Assembly (NCBI RefSeq): GCF_000966975.1
Contig: NZ_JZWV01000634.1
Location: 1-5,523 of the forward strand
Source of the DNA: Streptomyces katrae
Lineage (GTDB): Bacteria; Actinomycetota; Actinomycetes; Streptomycetales; Streptomycetaceae
Direction of reading: 5' to 3'
DNA: 5,523 bases
Shown here piece by piece: positions 1 to 5,136 of this stretch (its first letter is position 1; each line of letters starts with the position of its first letter). The notes below the pieces were generated by a model, which was given only the letters and a program-made list of their open reading frames with translations, was not told the origin of the DNA and did not search any database. Position numbers and translations under genes: made by a program.

Positions 1-1249
1 GGCTGCCGCTGGCGAGGGTCTTGCCGTCGGGGCTGAACGCCACCGACTCGACGGAGGCCTCGTGTCCGAGGAGGCCGTTCACGGGGTGGAGGGCGAGGGC
101 CTCGCGCTCGTCGCCGTCCAGGGAGAGGACGGCGGCCGTCCCGCCGGCGGCAGCCGCGAGCGCGGCGAGCCCGCCGAGGACGAGCGCCCGCCGGCTCGGT
201 CCCCGCCCGGTGCCGGTGCGGCCGGGGGCGTGCCGTCCGGGGTCCTCGACGGTGGGGCCGGTGTGCTGCCCCGCCGTCGGGGCGGCGGGGGCGGTGGGGG
301 CCGGGGCAGCGGCGGGGGCCGGTGCGGACCCGGCTGCGGCTGCGGTTACGGGCTCCGGTGCCGGTACCGGTTCGGGTTCGGGCCGGGGTGCGGGTACGGG
401 CGCTGCCGCCGGAGCCGGAGCCTCGGTCAGCAGGGCGCGGAGCCGGGTCGTGGTGGTCTGGGCGTCGGGGCGTTCGGCGGGGTCCTTGGACAGCAGGGCG
501 GCCACCAGCTCCACCAGGGCCGGCGGCAGGTCCGGCCGTACGGAGTCCAGCGCGGGCGGGGTCTCGTCCAGGTGCTGCCGCATCAGCACCCACACCTGCC
601 CGGCGGCCGGGAACGGCGGGGCCCCGGTCAGCAGGGCGAACAGCACGCACCCCAGCGCGTACAGGTCGCACCGGGCGTCGACGTGCTCGCCGCGCCACTG
701 CTCGGGCGCCATGTAGGCGGGGGTGCCGAAGACCCGGCCGGTGACGGTGAGTCCGCCGGTGCTGTCGGCGGTGCGGGCGATGCCGAAGTCACAGATCTTC
801 AGGCGGTCGCCGGTGGTGAGGAGGAAGAGGTTCGCGGGCTTGAGGTCCCGGTGCACCACCTTCTGCGCGTGCGCGGCGGCCAGGGCCTCCGCCGCCTGGA
901 GCGCCAGATCGAGCGCCTCGGGTACCGGTAGCCCCTCGCCCGGGGTGCGGGCCAGCAGGTGGGCGAGGTCCTCGCCCTCCAGGAGCTCCATCACGATGAA
1001 GAGGCGGTTCTCGTGCTGGCCGATGTCGTGGACGACCGTGATCCCGGGGTGCTGGAGCCGCGCCCCGATGGCCGCCTCGCGCCGGAAGCGGCCCAGCAGC
1101 TCGTCGGACGCGTCGAACTCCAGCAGTACCTTCACCGCCACGGGCCGGCCGAGGTCGGCGTCGAACCCCCGCCAGACCTCCCCGATCCCGCCCTGTCCGA
1201 GCCGCACGTCCAGCCGGTACCGCCCGGCCAGGCGTTCCCCCGCCCTCAT
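1..1249 (-). CDS. Transmembrane Ser/Thr protein kinase with extracytoplasmic WD40 repeats (partial, C-terminus off the left edge)
   Basis: Eukaryotic-type (PknB-like) protein kinase; 416 codons are visible. Seen: Gly-rich loop GQGGIGEVW (res. 18-26), catalytic Lys40 in VAVKVL, alpha-C Glu58, HRDLKPAN at 133-140 with catalytic Asp135, DFG at 154-156, and an activation loop with Thr168 and Thr170 ending in APEQ (181-184). The kinase domain ends near 275. A linker made almost wholly of Ala, Pro and Glu follows to about 330, then SRRALVLGG and a hydrophobic stretch (about 353-377) that should cross the membrane once. The last visible residues, GLLGHEASVESVAFSPDGK, are the start of a WD40 blade, so the missing part should be an external beta-propeller sensor. 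The ATG at 1249 is preceded by GGGGGG four bases upstream, and the kinase motif begins at the usual distance from it. Family knowledge: such kinases phosphorylate Ser/Thr on cytoplasmic targets; the signal and targets here are unknown. It is transcribed away from the glycosyltransferase gene. Confidence 0.95.
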   Translation of the reverse strand, partial: MRAGERLAGRYRLDVRLGQGGIGEVWRGFDADLGRPVAVKVLLEFDASDELLGRFRREAAIGARLQHPGITVVHDIGQHENRLFIVMELLEGEDLAHLLARTPGEGLPVPEALDLALQAAEALAAAHAQKVVHRDLKPANLFLLTTGDRLKICDFGIARTADSTGGLTVTGRVFGTPAYMAPEQWRGEHVDARCDLYALGCVLFALLTGAPPFPAAGQVWVLMRQHLDETPPALDSVRPDLPPALVELVAALLSKDPAERPDAQTTTTRLRALLTEAPAPAAAPVPAPRPEPEPVPAPEPVTAAAAGSAPAPAAAPAPTAPAAPTAGQHTGPTVEDPGRHAPGRTGTGRGPSRRALVLGGLAALAAAAGGTAAVLSLDGDEREALALHPVNGLLGHEASVESVAFSPDGKTLASGS

Positions 1250-1655
1250 GGTTCCCCCCAGTTGCGCAACGACCGCTGTGGCAGGGGTCATTGTTCAACA
1301 CGCGGTGCGCCGGGGGCAGACGGGATCGCGGGCCCGGGGTCCGGGTCATCCGGGATCCGGCGGCGCCCGACGTAAACCAACCCCCTACCCCCGCTTCGGC
1401 GGCTGCCCACTCACATGGGTGAACTGTTCCAACTCGGCTCGCTCCCGGGGGTGACCGCCTGGCTGAAGCGGGGCGCGGAGCCCGAGGCCGTGCGGCGGGT
1501 GCTCGTCGGTGCCGCACCTGCCCGCCCGAGGACCTGGCCACCGCCGCGTAGAGCCGCCACCGCGGGTCCGGGCGCCCGGGCCGGGATGCCAATGGGGTGA
1601 AAACCGGCAGCGCGGGCGTGGTCCGGCGGCGGAGCCCGGGGGGCCGACAGTAACT
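1250..1655. other. Divergent intergenic region with no convincing gene
   Basis: About 400 bp between the divergent kinase and glycosyltransferase genes. It should contain both promoters, but I see no strong -35/-10 pair for either. Visible structure: a perfect 10-bp palindrome GTTGCGCAAC at 1261-1270, 11 bp upstream of the kinase start; a small CCGC-TTCG-GCGG hairpin at 1391-1402 (UUCG tetraloop, only 4 bp of stem, no T-run); and an 11-bp palindrome ACAGTAACTGT at 1647-1657 overlapping the likely glycosyltransferase start. The only ORF of note is the 61-codon frame at 1415-1600, listed separately. Confidence 0.6.
1415..1600 (+). pseudogene. Possible small ORF or gene remnant, 61 codons
   Basis: The first 33 codons read like real protein: MGELFQLGSLPGVTAWLKRG, then a short amphipathic stretch EPEAVRRVLVG. 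After that the frame degenerates into Arg/Pro/Ala-rich sequence typical of a wrong frame in high-GC DNA. From about 1510 the +1-class frame (ending in TAG at 1549-1551) instead reads CRTCPPEDLATAA, which looks more protein-like, so one frameshift could have broken a short gene. No ribosome binding site is visible before the ATG at 1415. I do not recognise a family with confidence. It could be a decayed gene, a short functional ORF, or chance. Confidence 0.25.
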
Positions 1656-3212
1656 GTGTGGTCCGTGACGATTCTTGTGCGGTCTCCGGAGGAGGAAGCC
1701 GGCGAGGCCGGAGAAGGGGCCGGGTCCGGGGGAGCCGGGCCGGGCGCCCTGTCCAGGGCGGCCGCCGTCGCGTGGGTCTGGCCGGCGCTGACCGCGCTGC
1801 TCCTGTCCCTCGCCGGGATCGACGGCACGCTCCTGGGCACCGACGAGCTGGTCACCTGGGAGGTGAGCAGGCGCAGTCCGCAGGAGATCCGGGCCCTGCT
1901 GCACCACGTCGACGCGGTGCACGGCAGCTACTACTTCCTGATGCACGGCTGGACGGCCGTGTTCGGGGACTCGCACCTGTCCCTGCGCATGCCCACGGTC
2001 CTGGCCGTGACCGCGACGGCCGCCCTCGTCACGCTGACCGGGCGCCGGCTCTTCGGGCAACGGGCCGGGCTGTGCGCCGGGTCGCTCTTCGCGGTGCTTC
2101 CCGCGGCGAGCCGGTTCGCCCAGGAGGCGCGTAGCTACGCGCTGGTGATGCTGGTCGCGACCCTGGCCACGTTCCTGCTGCTCAGGGCGCTGGACGGGTC
2201 CCGCCGGCCGTGGGGACGGGCGGCGCGGTGGACGGCGTACGGGCTGTGCCTGGCCGTGCTGGGGCTGCTGCACCTGATCGCGCTCACGATCGTGCTGTGT
2301 CACGCTCCCGCGGCGGTCCTGCGGGCCCGCCGTACGGGCCGGGGCCTGTGGTCCTTCCTGCTCGCGGGCTCGGCGGCCGCCGTGTGCGTACTGCCGGTGT
2401 TCCTGCTCGGCAGGTCGCAGGCCTCCCGCCAGCTGTTCTGGCTGCCGAAGCCGGACGCCTGGGGCCTGGTCGAGATCTGGCCGCAGCTGTTCGCCTCCGC
2501 CCTGTGCGCCGGAGCGGTGATCGCGCTGGCCGCCCTGGCGTGGCGGGAGGACCGCGAGAACGTCCTGCTCTGCTCCGCCGTCGCCGTGCTGCCGCCGTTC
2601 GTGCTGTGGGCGGCGTCGCACGGCGAGGTCTCCTACTTCCGCTACCAGTACGCGCTGTTCACCGTGCCGGCCTGGGCGCTGCTGGCGGGGGCGGGGCTCG
2701 CCGGGGCGACCCGGTCCCGGCGGGCCGCGGTCGCGGTCCTGGCCGTGGTCGCGCTGCTGGCGCTGCCCGATCAGCGCAGGGTCAGGAGCCCGTTCGAGCA
2801 CGACGTCCCGCACGCCGCGGACTACGCCGGTGCGGCGCGGACCATCGAGAAGTACTACCGGCCGGGGGACGCCGTGGTCTACGTCCGGGGCGCCCCCTGG
2901 ATGCTGGACCAGGGGCTGCGCTACTACCTCAAGCCCGGGGTGGACCCGCGGGAGGTCTTCCTCGCCAGGTCCGCGGCCGACAACGACGAGCTGTTCCCGG
3001 TCTACTGCCCGGTGCCCGTCCGGTGCCTGGCGGGGGAGAGCCGGATTTGGGTGGTGGTGCCCGGCAGTGACGCCGACGTGCTGCAGGCGGTCCCCAAGGA
3101 GCAGGCCGCGGCGCTGCGTTCGCGGTACACCCTCTTCGGCACGGAATCCCTCAGCGGTCTGACGGTCGGGCTGCTGGAACGCAAGCCGGCCGGGGCGCCC
3201 GGGGCCTCCTAG
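1656..3212 (+). CDS. GT-C fold integral membrane glycosyltransferase (GT39 / PMT-like)
   Basis: 518 residues from GTG 1656. Family knowledge: GT-C enzymes take a sugar from a polyprenyl-phosphate donor and transfer it to an acceptor on the outer face of the membrane. Seen: an acidic/Gly-rich cytoplasmic tail (1-35), a first membrane helix (about 36-55), then an external loop with the acidic pair Asp63-Glu64 in GTDELVTWEVS, the GT-C metal/acceptor motif. DAVHGSYYFLMHGW (86-99) and LRMPTVL (110-116) follow, then FAQEARSYAL (154-163), typical of GT39-like proteins. About ten hydrophobic segments run to about residue 370, with YFRYQY at 327-332 just before the last pair. The final ~145 residues form a soluble, probably external domain with a close Cys pair (451, 457). 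No good Shine-Dalgarno decides the start: GTG 1656 has GGGGGG 12 bp upstream, GTG 1665 is nearly as likely, and no in-frame start lies between 1509 and 1656. The acceptor is unknown; mannosylation is plausible but inferred. Confidence 0.88.
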   Translation: MWSVTILVRSPEEEAGEAGEGAGSGGAGPGALSRAAAVAWVWPALTALLLSLAGIDGTLLGTDELVTWEVSRRSPQEIRALLHHVDAVHGSYYFLMHGWTAVFGDSHLSLRMPTVLAVTATAALVTLTGRRLFGQRAGLCAGSLFAVLPAASRFAQEARSYALVMLVATLATFLLLRALDGSRRPWGRAARWTAYGLCLAVLGLLHLIALTIVLCHAPAAVLRARRTGRGLWSFLLAGSAAAVCVLPVFLLGRSQASRQLFWLPKPDAWGLVEIWPQLFASALCAGAVIALAALAWREDRENVLLCSAVAVLPPFVLWAASHGEVSYFRYQYALFTVPAWALLAGAGLAGATRSRRAAVAVLAVVALLALPDQRRVRSPFEHDVPHAADYAGAARTIEKYYRPGDAVVYVRGAPWMLDQGLRYYLKPGVDPREVFLARSAADNDELFPVYCPVPVRCLAGESRIWVVVPGSDADVLQAVPKEQAAALRSRYTLFGTESLSGLTVGLLERKPAGAPGAS

Positions 3213-4048
3213 GCGTCCACCGGGTGCCAGGCCGGGCCGGCGGCGGTGTCGCGGACGTGGCCGAAGACCACGTCGGCGAAGTGGACGCCGAAGCCGATCG
3301 TGTCCGGCTGCGACAGTTCGGCCACCAGGCGGTGGCGGTGGCCGGCGGTGGCGGTCAGGTCGTGGTCGAAGCCCGCGGACCAGGAGGGGTGGGCGGCCTG
3401 GAGCGGGGAGTGCATCGCGTCGCCGAAGGCGATCAGCCGGCGGCCGCCGCCCGTGACGACGTACTCGGCGTGCCCGGCGGTGTGGCCCGGGTGGATGCGC
3501 ACGCGCACGCCCGGGAAGACCTCCTCGCCGTCGGTGATCGTGCGGACGTTCTTGGAGAGGGCCGCCGTCACATGGGGCTGCACGGCGTCGCGGGCTTCCC
3601 ACTCCGGCCCGGAGAGCAGGAACTCGGCGTGGCCGAGGAGGGGTTCGCAGGCCCAGCCGGTGTGGTCGGGGTGGAGGTGGGTGAAGGCCACCGCCTCGAT
3701 GTCCTCGGGCCGGCGGCCGAGTGCGGCCAGGCTGTCGGGGAGGGCGCCGCCGTGGGCCGAGTGCAGGGGGCCGTCCGGGGTCTCGAAGGCGTGCGGGCCG
3801 ATGCCGGTGTCGATGAGGAGGGCGCGGCCGCCGTGTTCGACGAGGAGGGCGCCGAGGCTGCCGGTCAGGTGGCCGGTCTCGTCGAGGTACTCGGGGTGCG
3901 CGGTCCAGGTGGCGGCGGTGGTGTCGGGGAGCAGGGCCGACGGGCGGAAGCGGGCGGCGCCGTCAGGGAGGTAGGTCACCTTCGTCTCGCCCAGGTGGAG
4001 GGTGCGGATGCCCGAGGGGCGGCTCAGTCGGGTGTCGTGCTCGGGCAT
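3209..4048 (-). CDS. Metallo-beta-lactamase-fold hydrolase (lactonase / MPH-like group)
   Basis: 279 residues, no signal peptide, so probably cytoplasmic. All ligands for a two-metal centre are present: HLHPDH (His124, His126, Asp128, His129), His189 in PGHTAGH, Asp210 in FGDAMHSP and His256 in GVHFADVVFG. ALLIDTGIG (76-84) is the usual beta-strand plus DTG that precedes the metal motif. Length and layout resemble the single-domain MBL hydrolases that include AiiB-type acyl-homoserine lactonases and methyl parathion hydrolase, rather than classical glyoxalase II or beta-lactamase. The substrate is therefore a hydrolysable ester, lactone or similar, not assignable further. The ATG at 4048 has GGGAG six to ten bases upstream. 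It is divergent from the MarR gene, with the operator-like array overlapping its predicted promoter, so repression by that MarR protein is likely. Its TAG overlaps the TAG of the convergent glycosyltransferase gene. Confidence 0.93.
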   Translation of the reverse strand: MPEHDTRLSRPSGIRTLHLGETKVTYLPDGAARFRPSALLPDTTAATWTAHPEYLDETGHLTGSLGALLVEHGGRALLIDTGIGPHAFETPDGPLHSAHGGALPDSLAALGRRPEDIEAVAFTHLHPDHTGWACEPLLGHAEFLLSGPEWEARDAVQPHVTAALSKNVRTITDGEEVFPGVRVRIHPGHTAGHAEYVVTGGGRRLIAFGDAMHSPLQAAHPSWSAGFDHDLTATAGHRHRLVAELSQPDTIGFGVHFADVVFGHVRDTAAGPAWHPVDA

Positions 4049-4070
4049 TTCTTCTCCCTGGTGAGGTGGG

Positions 4071-4100
4071 GGTGCCGGTGTCGGTGCCGGTGCTGGTGTC
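4071..4100 (-). repeat. Five-copy hexamer repeat in the leader of the MBL gene
   Basis: Plus strand reads GGTGCC, GGTGTC, GGTGCC, GGTGCT, GGTGTC without interruption: five GGTGYY units. On the mRNA strand these are RRCACC units within the predicted ~57-nt leader, ending 22 bp before the hydrolase ATG. The repeat is exact in phase but imperfect in sequence. No function is known; it could simply be low-complexity leader sequence. Confidence 0.6.
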
Positions 4101-4111
4101 CGGCGTTGATC

Positions 4112-4140
4112 ACCATAAACATCAAGCTTGAATCATTCAA
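4112..4140 (-). promoter_or_regulatory. Predicted sigma-70-type promoter of the MBL hydrolase gene
   Basis: On the minus strand TTGAAT (4140-4135) is followed, after exactly 17 bp, by TATGGT (4117-4112). Both match the housekeeping consensus well for an actinomycete. The expected start of transcription is near 4105, giving a leader of about 57 nt. The -35 box lies inside the 19-bp palindrome, so a protein bound there would block RNA polymerase. Confidence 0.6.
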
Positions 4141-4163
4141 GCTGTAAATGTTTTGGCTTGATG
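4120..4163. promoter_or_regulatory. Operator-like array of four TCAAGC/GCTTGA half-sites, including a perfect 19-bp palindrome
   Basis: AGCTTGAATCATTCAAGCT at 4125-4143 is a perfect palindrome (9-bp arms, one central base). Within it and around it the hexamer TCAAGC or its complement GCTTGA occurs four times exactly: 4122-4127, 4126-4131, 4137-4142 and 4156-4161. These also form a 10-bp palindrome TCAAGCTTGA (4122-4131) and an outer inverted repeat CATCAAGC/GCTTGATG (4120-4127 with 4156-4163). The array is AT-rich against very GC-rich surroundings and sits between divergent genes beside a MarR gene, where MarR operators are normally found. Binding by this MarR protein is inferred. Confidence 0.75.
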
Positions 4164-4170
4164 GGGTTGT

Positions 4171-4176
4171 TAGGCT
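4171..4176 (+). promoter_or_regulatory. Predicted -10 box of a leaderless marR transcript
   Basis: TAGGCT fits TANNNT and is followed by exactly seven bases before the ATG at 4184. This is the spacing typical of leaderless actinomycete genes, where transcription begins at or next to the start codon. There is no good Shine-Dalgarno before that ATG, and no good -35 box 16-19 bp upstream of TAGGCT. Confidence 0.45.
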
Positions 4177-4183
4177 GGACGGC

Positions 4184-4618
4184 ATGACGAAGTCCCCGGA
4201 GCCGCAGTCGCGGGCCGTCGCCGAACGGCAGCTGTGCGGCCTGGTCGACGGGCTCGCCCAGCGGATCGCCGAGCACGTGCGGGAGCGGGCCGCCACCCTG
4301 GGCCTGACCGCCTCCCAGGCGACCGCGCTGCGGGAGATGAGCGGGTCGATGACCATGCGGGAGCTCGCCGAGCGGATGAACTGCGAGCCCTCGAACGCCA
4401 CCTTCGTCGTGGACCGCCTGGAGAAGCAGGGGCTGGTCGAGCGGCATCCGCATCCCACCGACCGGCGCGCCAAGCTCCTCGTCCTGACCGGCGAGGGCAC
4501 GGCGCTGCGTACCCGGCTGCTCGACCTCCTGCACGTCGACTCGCCCGTGGCGTGCCTCGCGCCGGAGGAGCAGCGGGTGCTGCGCGACCTGCTGGAGCGG
4601 GCCGTCACCGGCGCCTGA
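4184..4618 (+). CDS. MarR-family winged helix-turn-helix transcriptional regulator
   Basis: 144 residues, the normal size for MarR proteins, which bind palindromic operators as dimers and usually release DNA when they bind a phenolic or other small ligand or are oxidised. Seen: N-terminal dimerisation helix (about 10-38); LTASQATALREM and the helix-turn-helix MTMRELAERMNCEPSNATFV (56-75), with DRLEKQGLVER leading to the wing; the family signature TDRRAK at 92-97 in the wing; then a C-terminal dimerisation helix. Three Cys are present: 18, 67 and 124. I chose ATG 4184 rather than in-frame ATG 4148, because 4148 would add 12 residues (MFWLDGVVRLDG) that do not look like MarR and would place the start 5 bp after the operator palindrome. 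It is divergent from the MBL hydrolase and followed at 67 bp by the VOC gene. Likely role: repressor of itself and its neighbours (inferred). Confidence 0.93.
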   Translation: MTKSPEPQSRAVAERQLCGLVDGLAQRIAEHVRERAATLGLTASQATALREMSGSMTMRELAERMNCEPSNATFVVDRLEKQGLVERHPHPTDRRAKLLVLTGEGTALRTRLLDLLHVDSPVACLAPEEQRVLRDLLERAVTGA

Positions 4619-4685
4619 GGGCCGCCGTGAGACGGTGGTCGTGAACCGATGGCTCGGGACCGCGCGACGCACCGGAGGGCAGCTC

Positions 4686-5084
4686 ATGAGAATCCACCTC
4701 ACCCACGTCTTCGTCGACGACCAGGACAAGGCCCTGCGCTTCTACACCGACGTGCTGGGCTTCGTGAAGAAGCACGACGTCCCGCTCGGGGGCACCGACC
4801 GGTGGCTGACGGTGGTCTCACCGGAGGATCCCGACGGGACCGAGCTGCTGCTGGAGCCCTCCGGGCACCGTGCGGTCGGGCCGTACAAGACGGCGCTGGT
4901 CGAGGACGGCATCCCGGCGGCCTCCTTCGCCGTGGACGACGTGCACGCGGAGTTCGCGCGGCTGCGCGGGCTCGGGGTGCGGTTCGCGCAGGAGCCGGTG
5001 GAGACGGGCCCGGTGACGACGGCGGTCCTGGACGACACCTGCGGCAACCTGATCCAGCTCGTGCGGGCCGCCGCCCAGGGGTGA
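4686..5084 (+). CDS. VOC-superfamily protein (glyoxalase / bleomycin-resistance fold)
   Basis: 132 residues, one complete VOC domain of two beta-alpha-beta-beta-beta modules. Seen: LTHVFVDDQDKALRFYTDVL (5-24), the classic first module; TELLLEP (52-58); FAVDDV (81-86) opening the second module; and DDTCGNLIQLV (116-126) ending it. Of the four usual metal-ligand positions, His7 and Glu53 are present, but the second-module pair appears as Ser80 and Gln124 instead of His and Glu. Glyoxalase I activity is therefore doubtful; binding of a drug or another chemistry is possible. ATG 4686 has GGAGGG six bases upstream, a strong ribosome binding site, and is preferred over in-frame ATG 4635, which adds 17 unrelated residues. 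It follows the MarR gene on the same strand with no terminator seen between, so they probably share a transcript. Confidence 0.93.
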   Translation: MRIHLTHVFVDDQDKALRFYTDVLGFVKKHDVPLGGTDRWLTVVSPEDPDGTELLLEPSGHRAVGPYKTALVEDGIPAASFAVDDVHAEFARLRGLGVRFAQEPVETGPVTTAVLDDTCGNLIQLVRAAAQG

Positions 5085-5104
5085 ACCGCGGCCCTGGGGG
5101 GCGG
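5071..5104. terminator. Possible bidirectional terminator hairpin at the end of the VOC gene
   Basis: CCCAGGG (5074-5080) pairs with CCCTGGG (5092-5098) across an 11-nt loop. CCG (5071-5073) can pair further with CGG (5102-5104) past a three-base bulge. The hairpin includes the VOC stop codon and lies between convergent genes, where a shared terminator is expected. No T-run follows, which is common in streptomycetes but lowers certainty. Confidence 0.4.
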
Positions 5105-5136
5105 GACCCCGCTCCGCTCGCCGGCGTGGACGAGGG

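Noticed and set aside
1391..1402. CCGC-TTCG-GCGG hairpin as a terminator
   Set aside because: The stem is only 4 bp, there is no T-run, and no gene ends beside it.
21..1454. Several long plus-strand open frames opposite the kinase gene
   Set aside because: Their proteins are Gly/Arg/Ala/Pro-rich without motifs, while the minus strand gives an unbroken kinase with every catalytic motif.
1509..1655. ATG at 1509 as start of the glycosyltransferase
   Set aside because: It would add 49 Pro/Arg/Gly-rich residues overlapping the gap region, unlike the family's short cytoplasmic tail before the first membrane helix.
789..3602. 937-codon open frame on the minus strand
   Set aside because: It lies antisense to the glycosyltransferase and out of frame with the kinase and hydrolase genes. 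The protein is Arg/Pro/Gly-rich low-complexity sequence with no domain, typical of a frame kept open by high GC.
3224..4147. Plus-strand open frames of 242 and 307 codons opposite the hydrolase gene
   Set aside because: Shadow frames; the minus strand encodes a complete MBL enzyme with all metal ligands.
4148..4183. ATG at 4148 as start of the MarR gene
   Set aside because: The added 12 residues do not fit the family, the start would sit 5 bp after the operator palindrome, and ATG 4184 is placed correctly behind a -10 box.
4635..4685. ATG at 4635 as start of the VOC gene
   Set aside because: ATG 4686 has a strong GGAGGG six bases upstream and begins right at the first beta strand of the VOC fold.
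4024..4729. Minus-strand open frames opposite the MarR gene
   Set aside because: Ser/Arg-rich or Gly/Arg-rich shadows without motifs; the plus strand encodes a full MarR protein. Only the tail of one of them, the His-rich stretch in the MBL leader, is kept as a finding.
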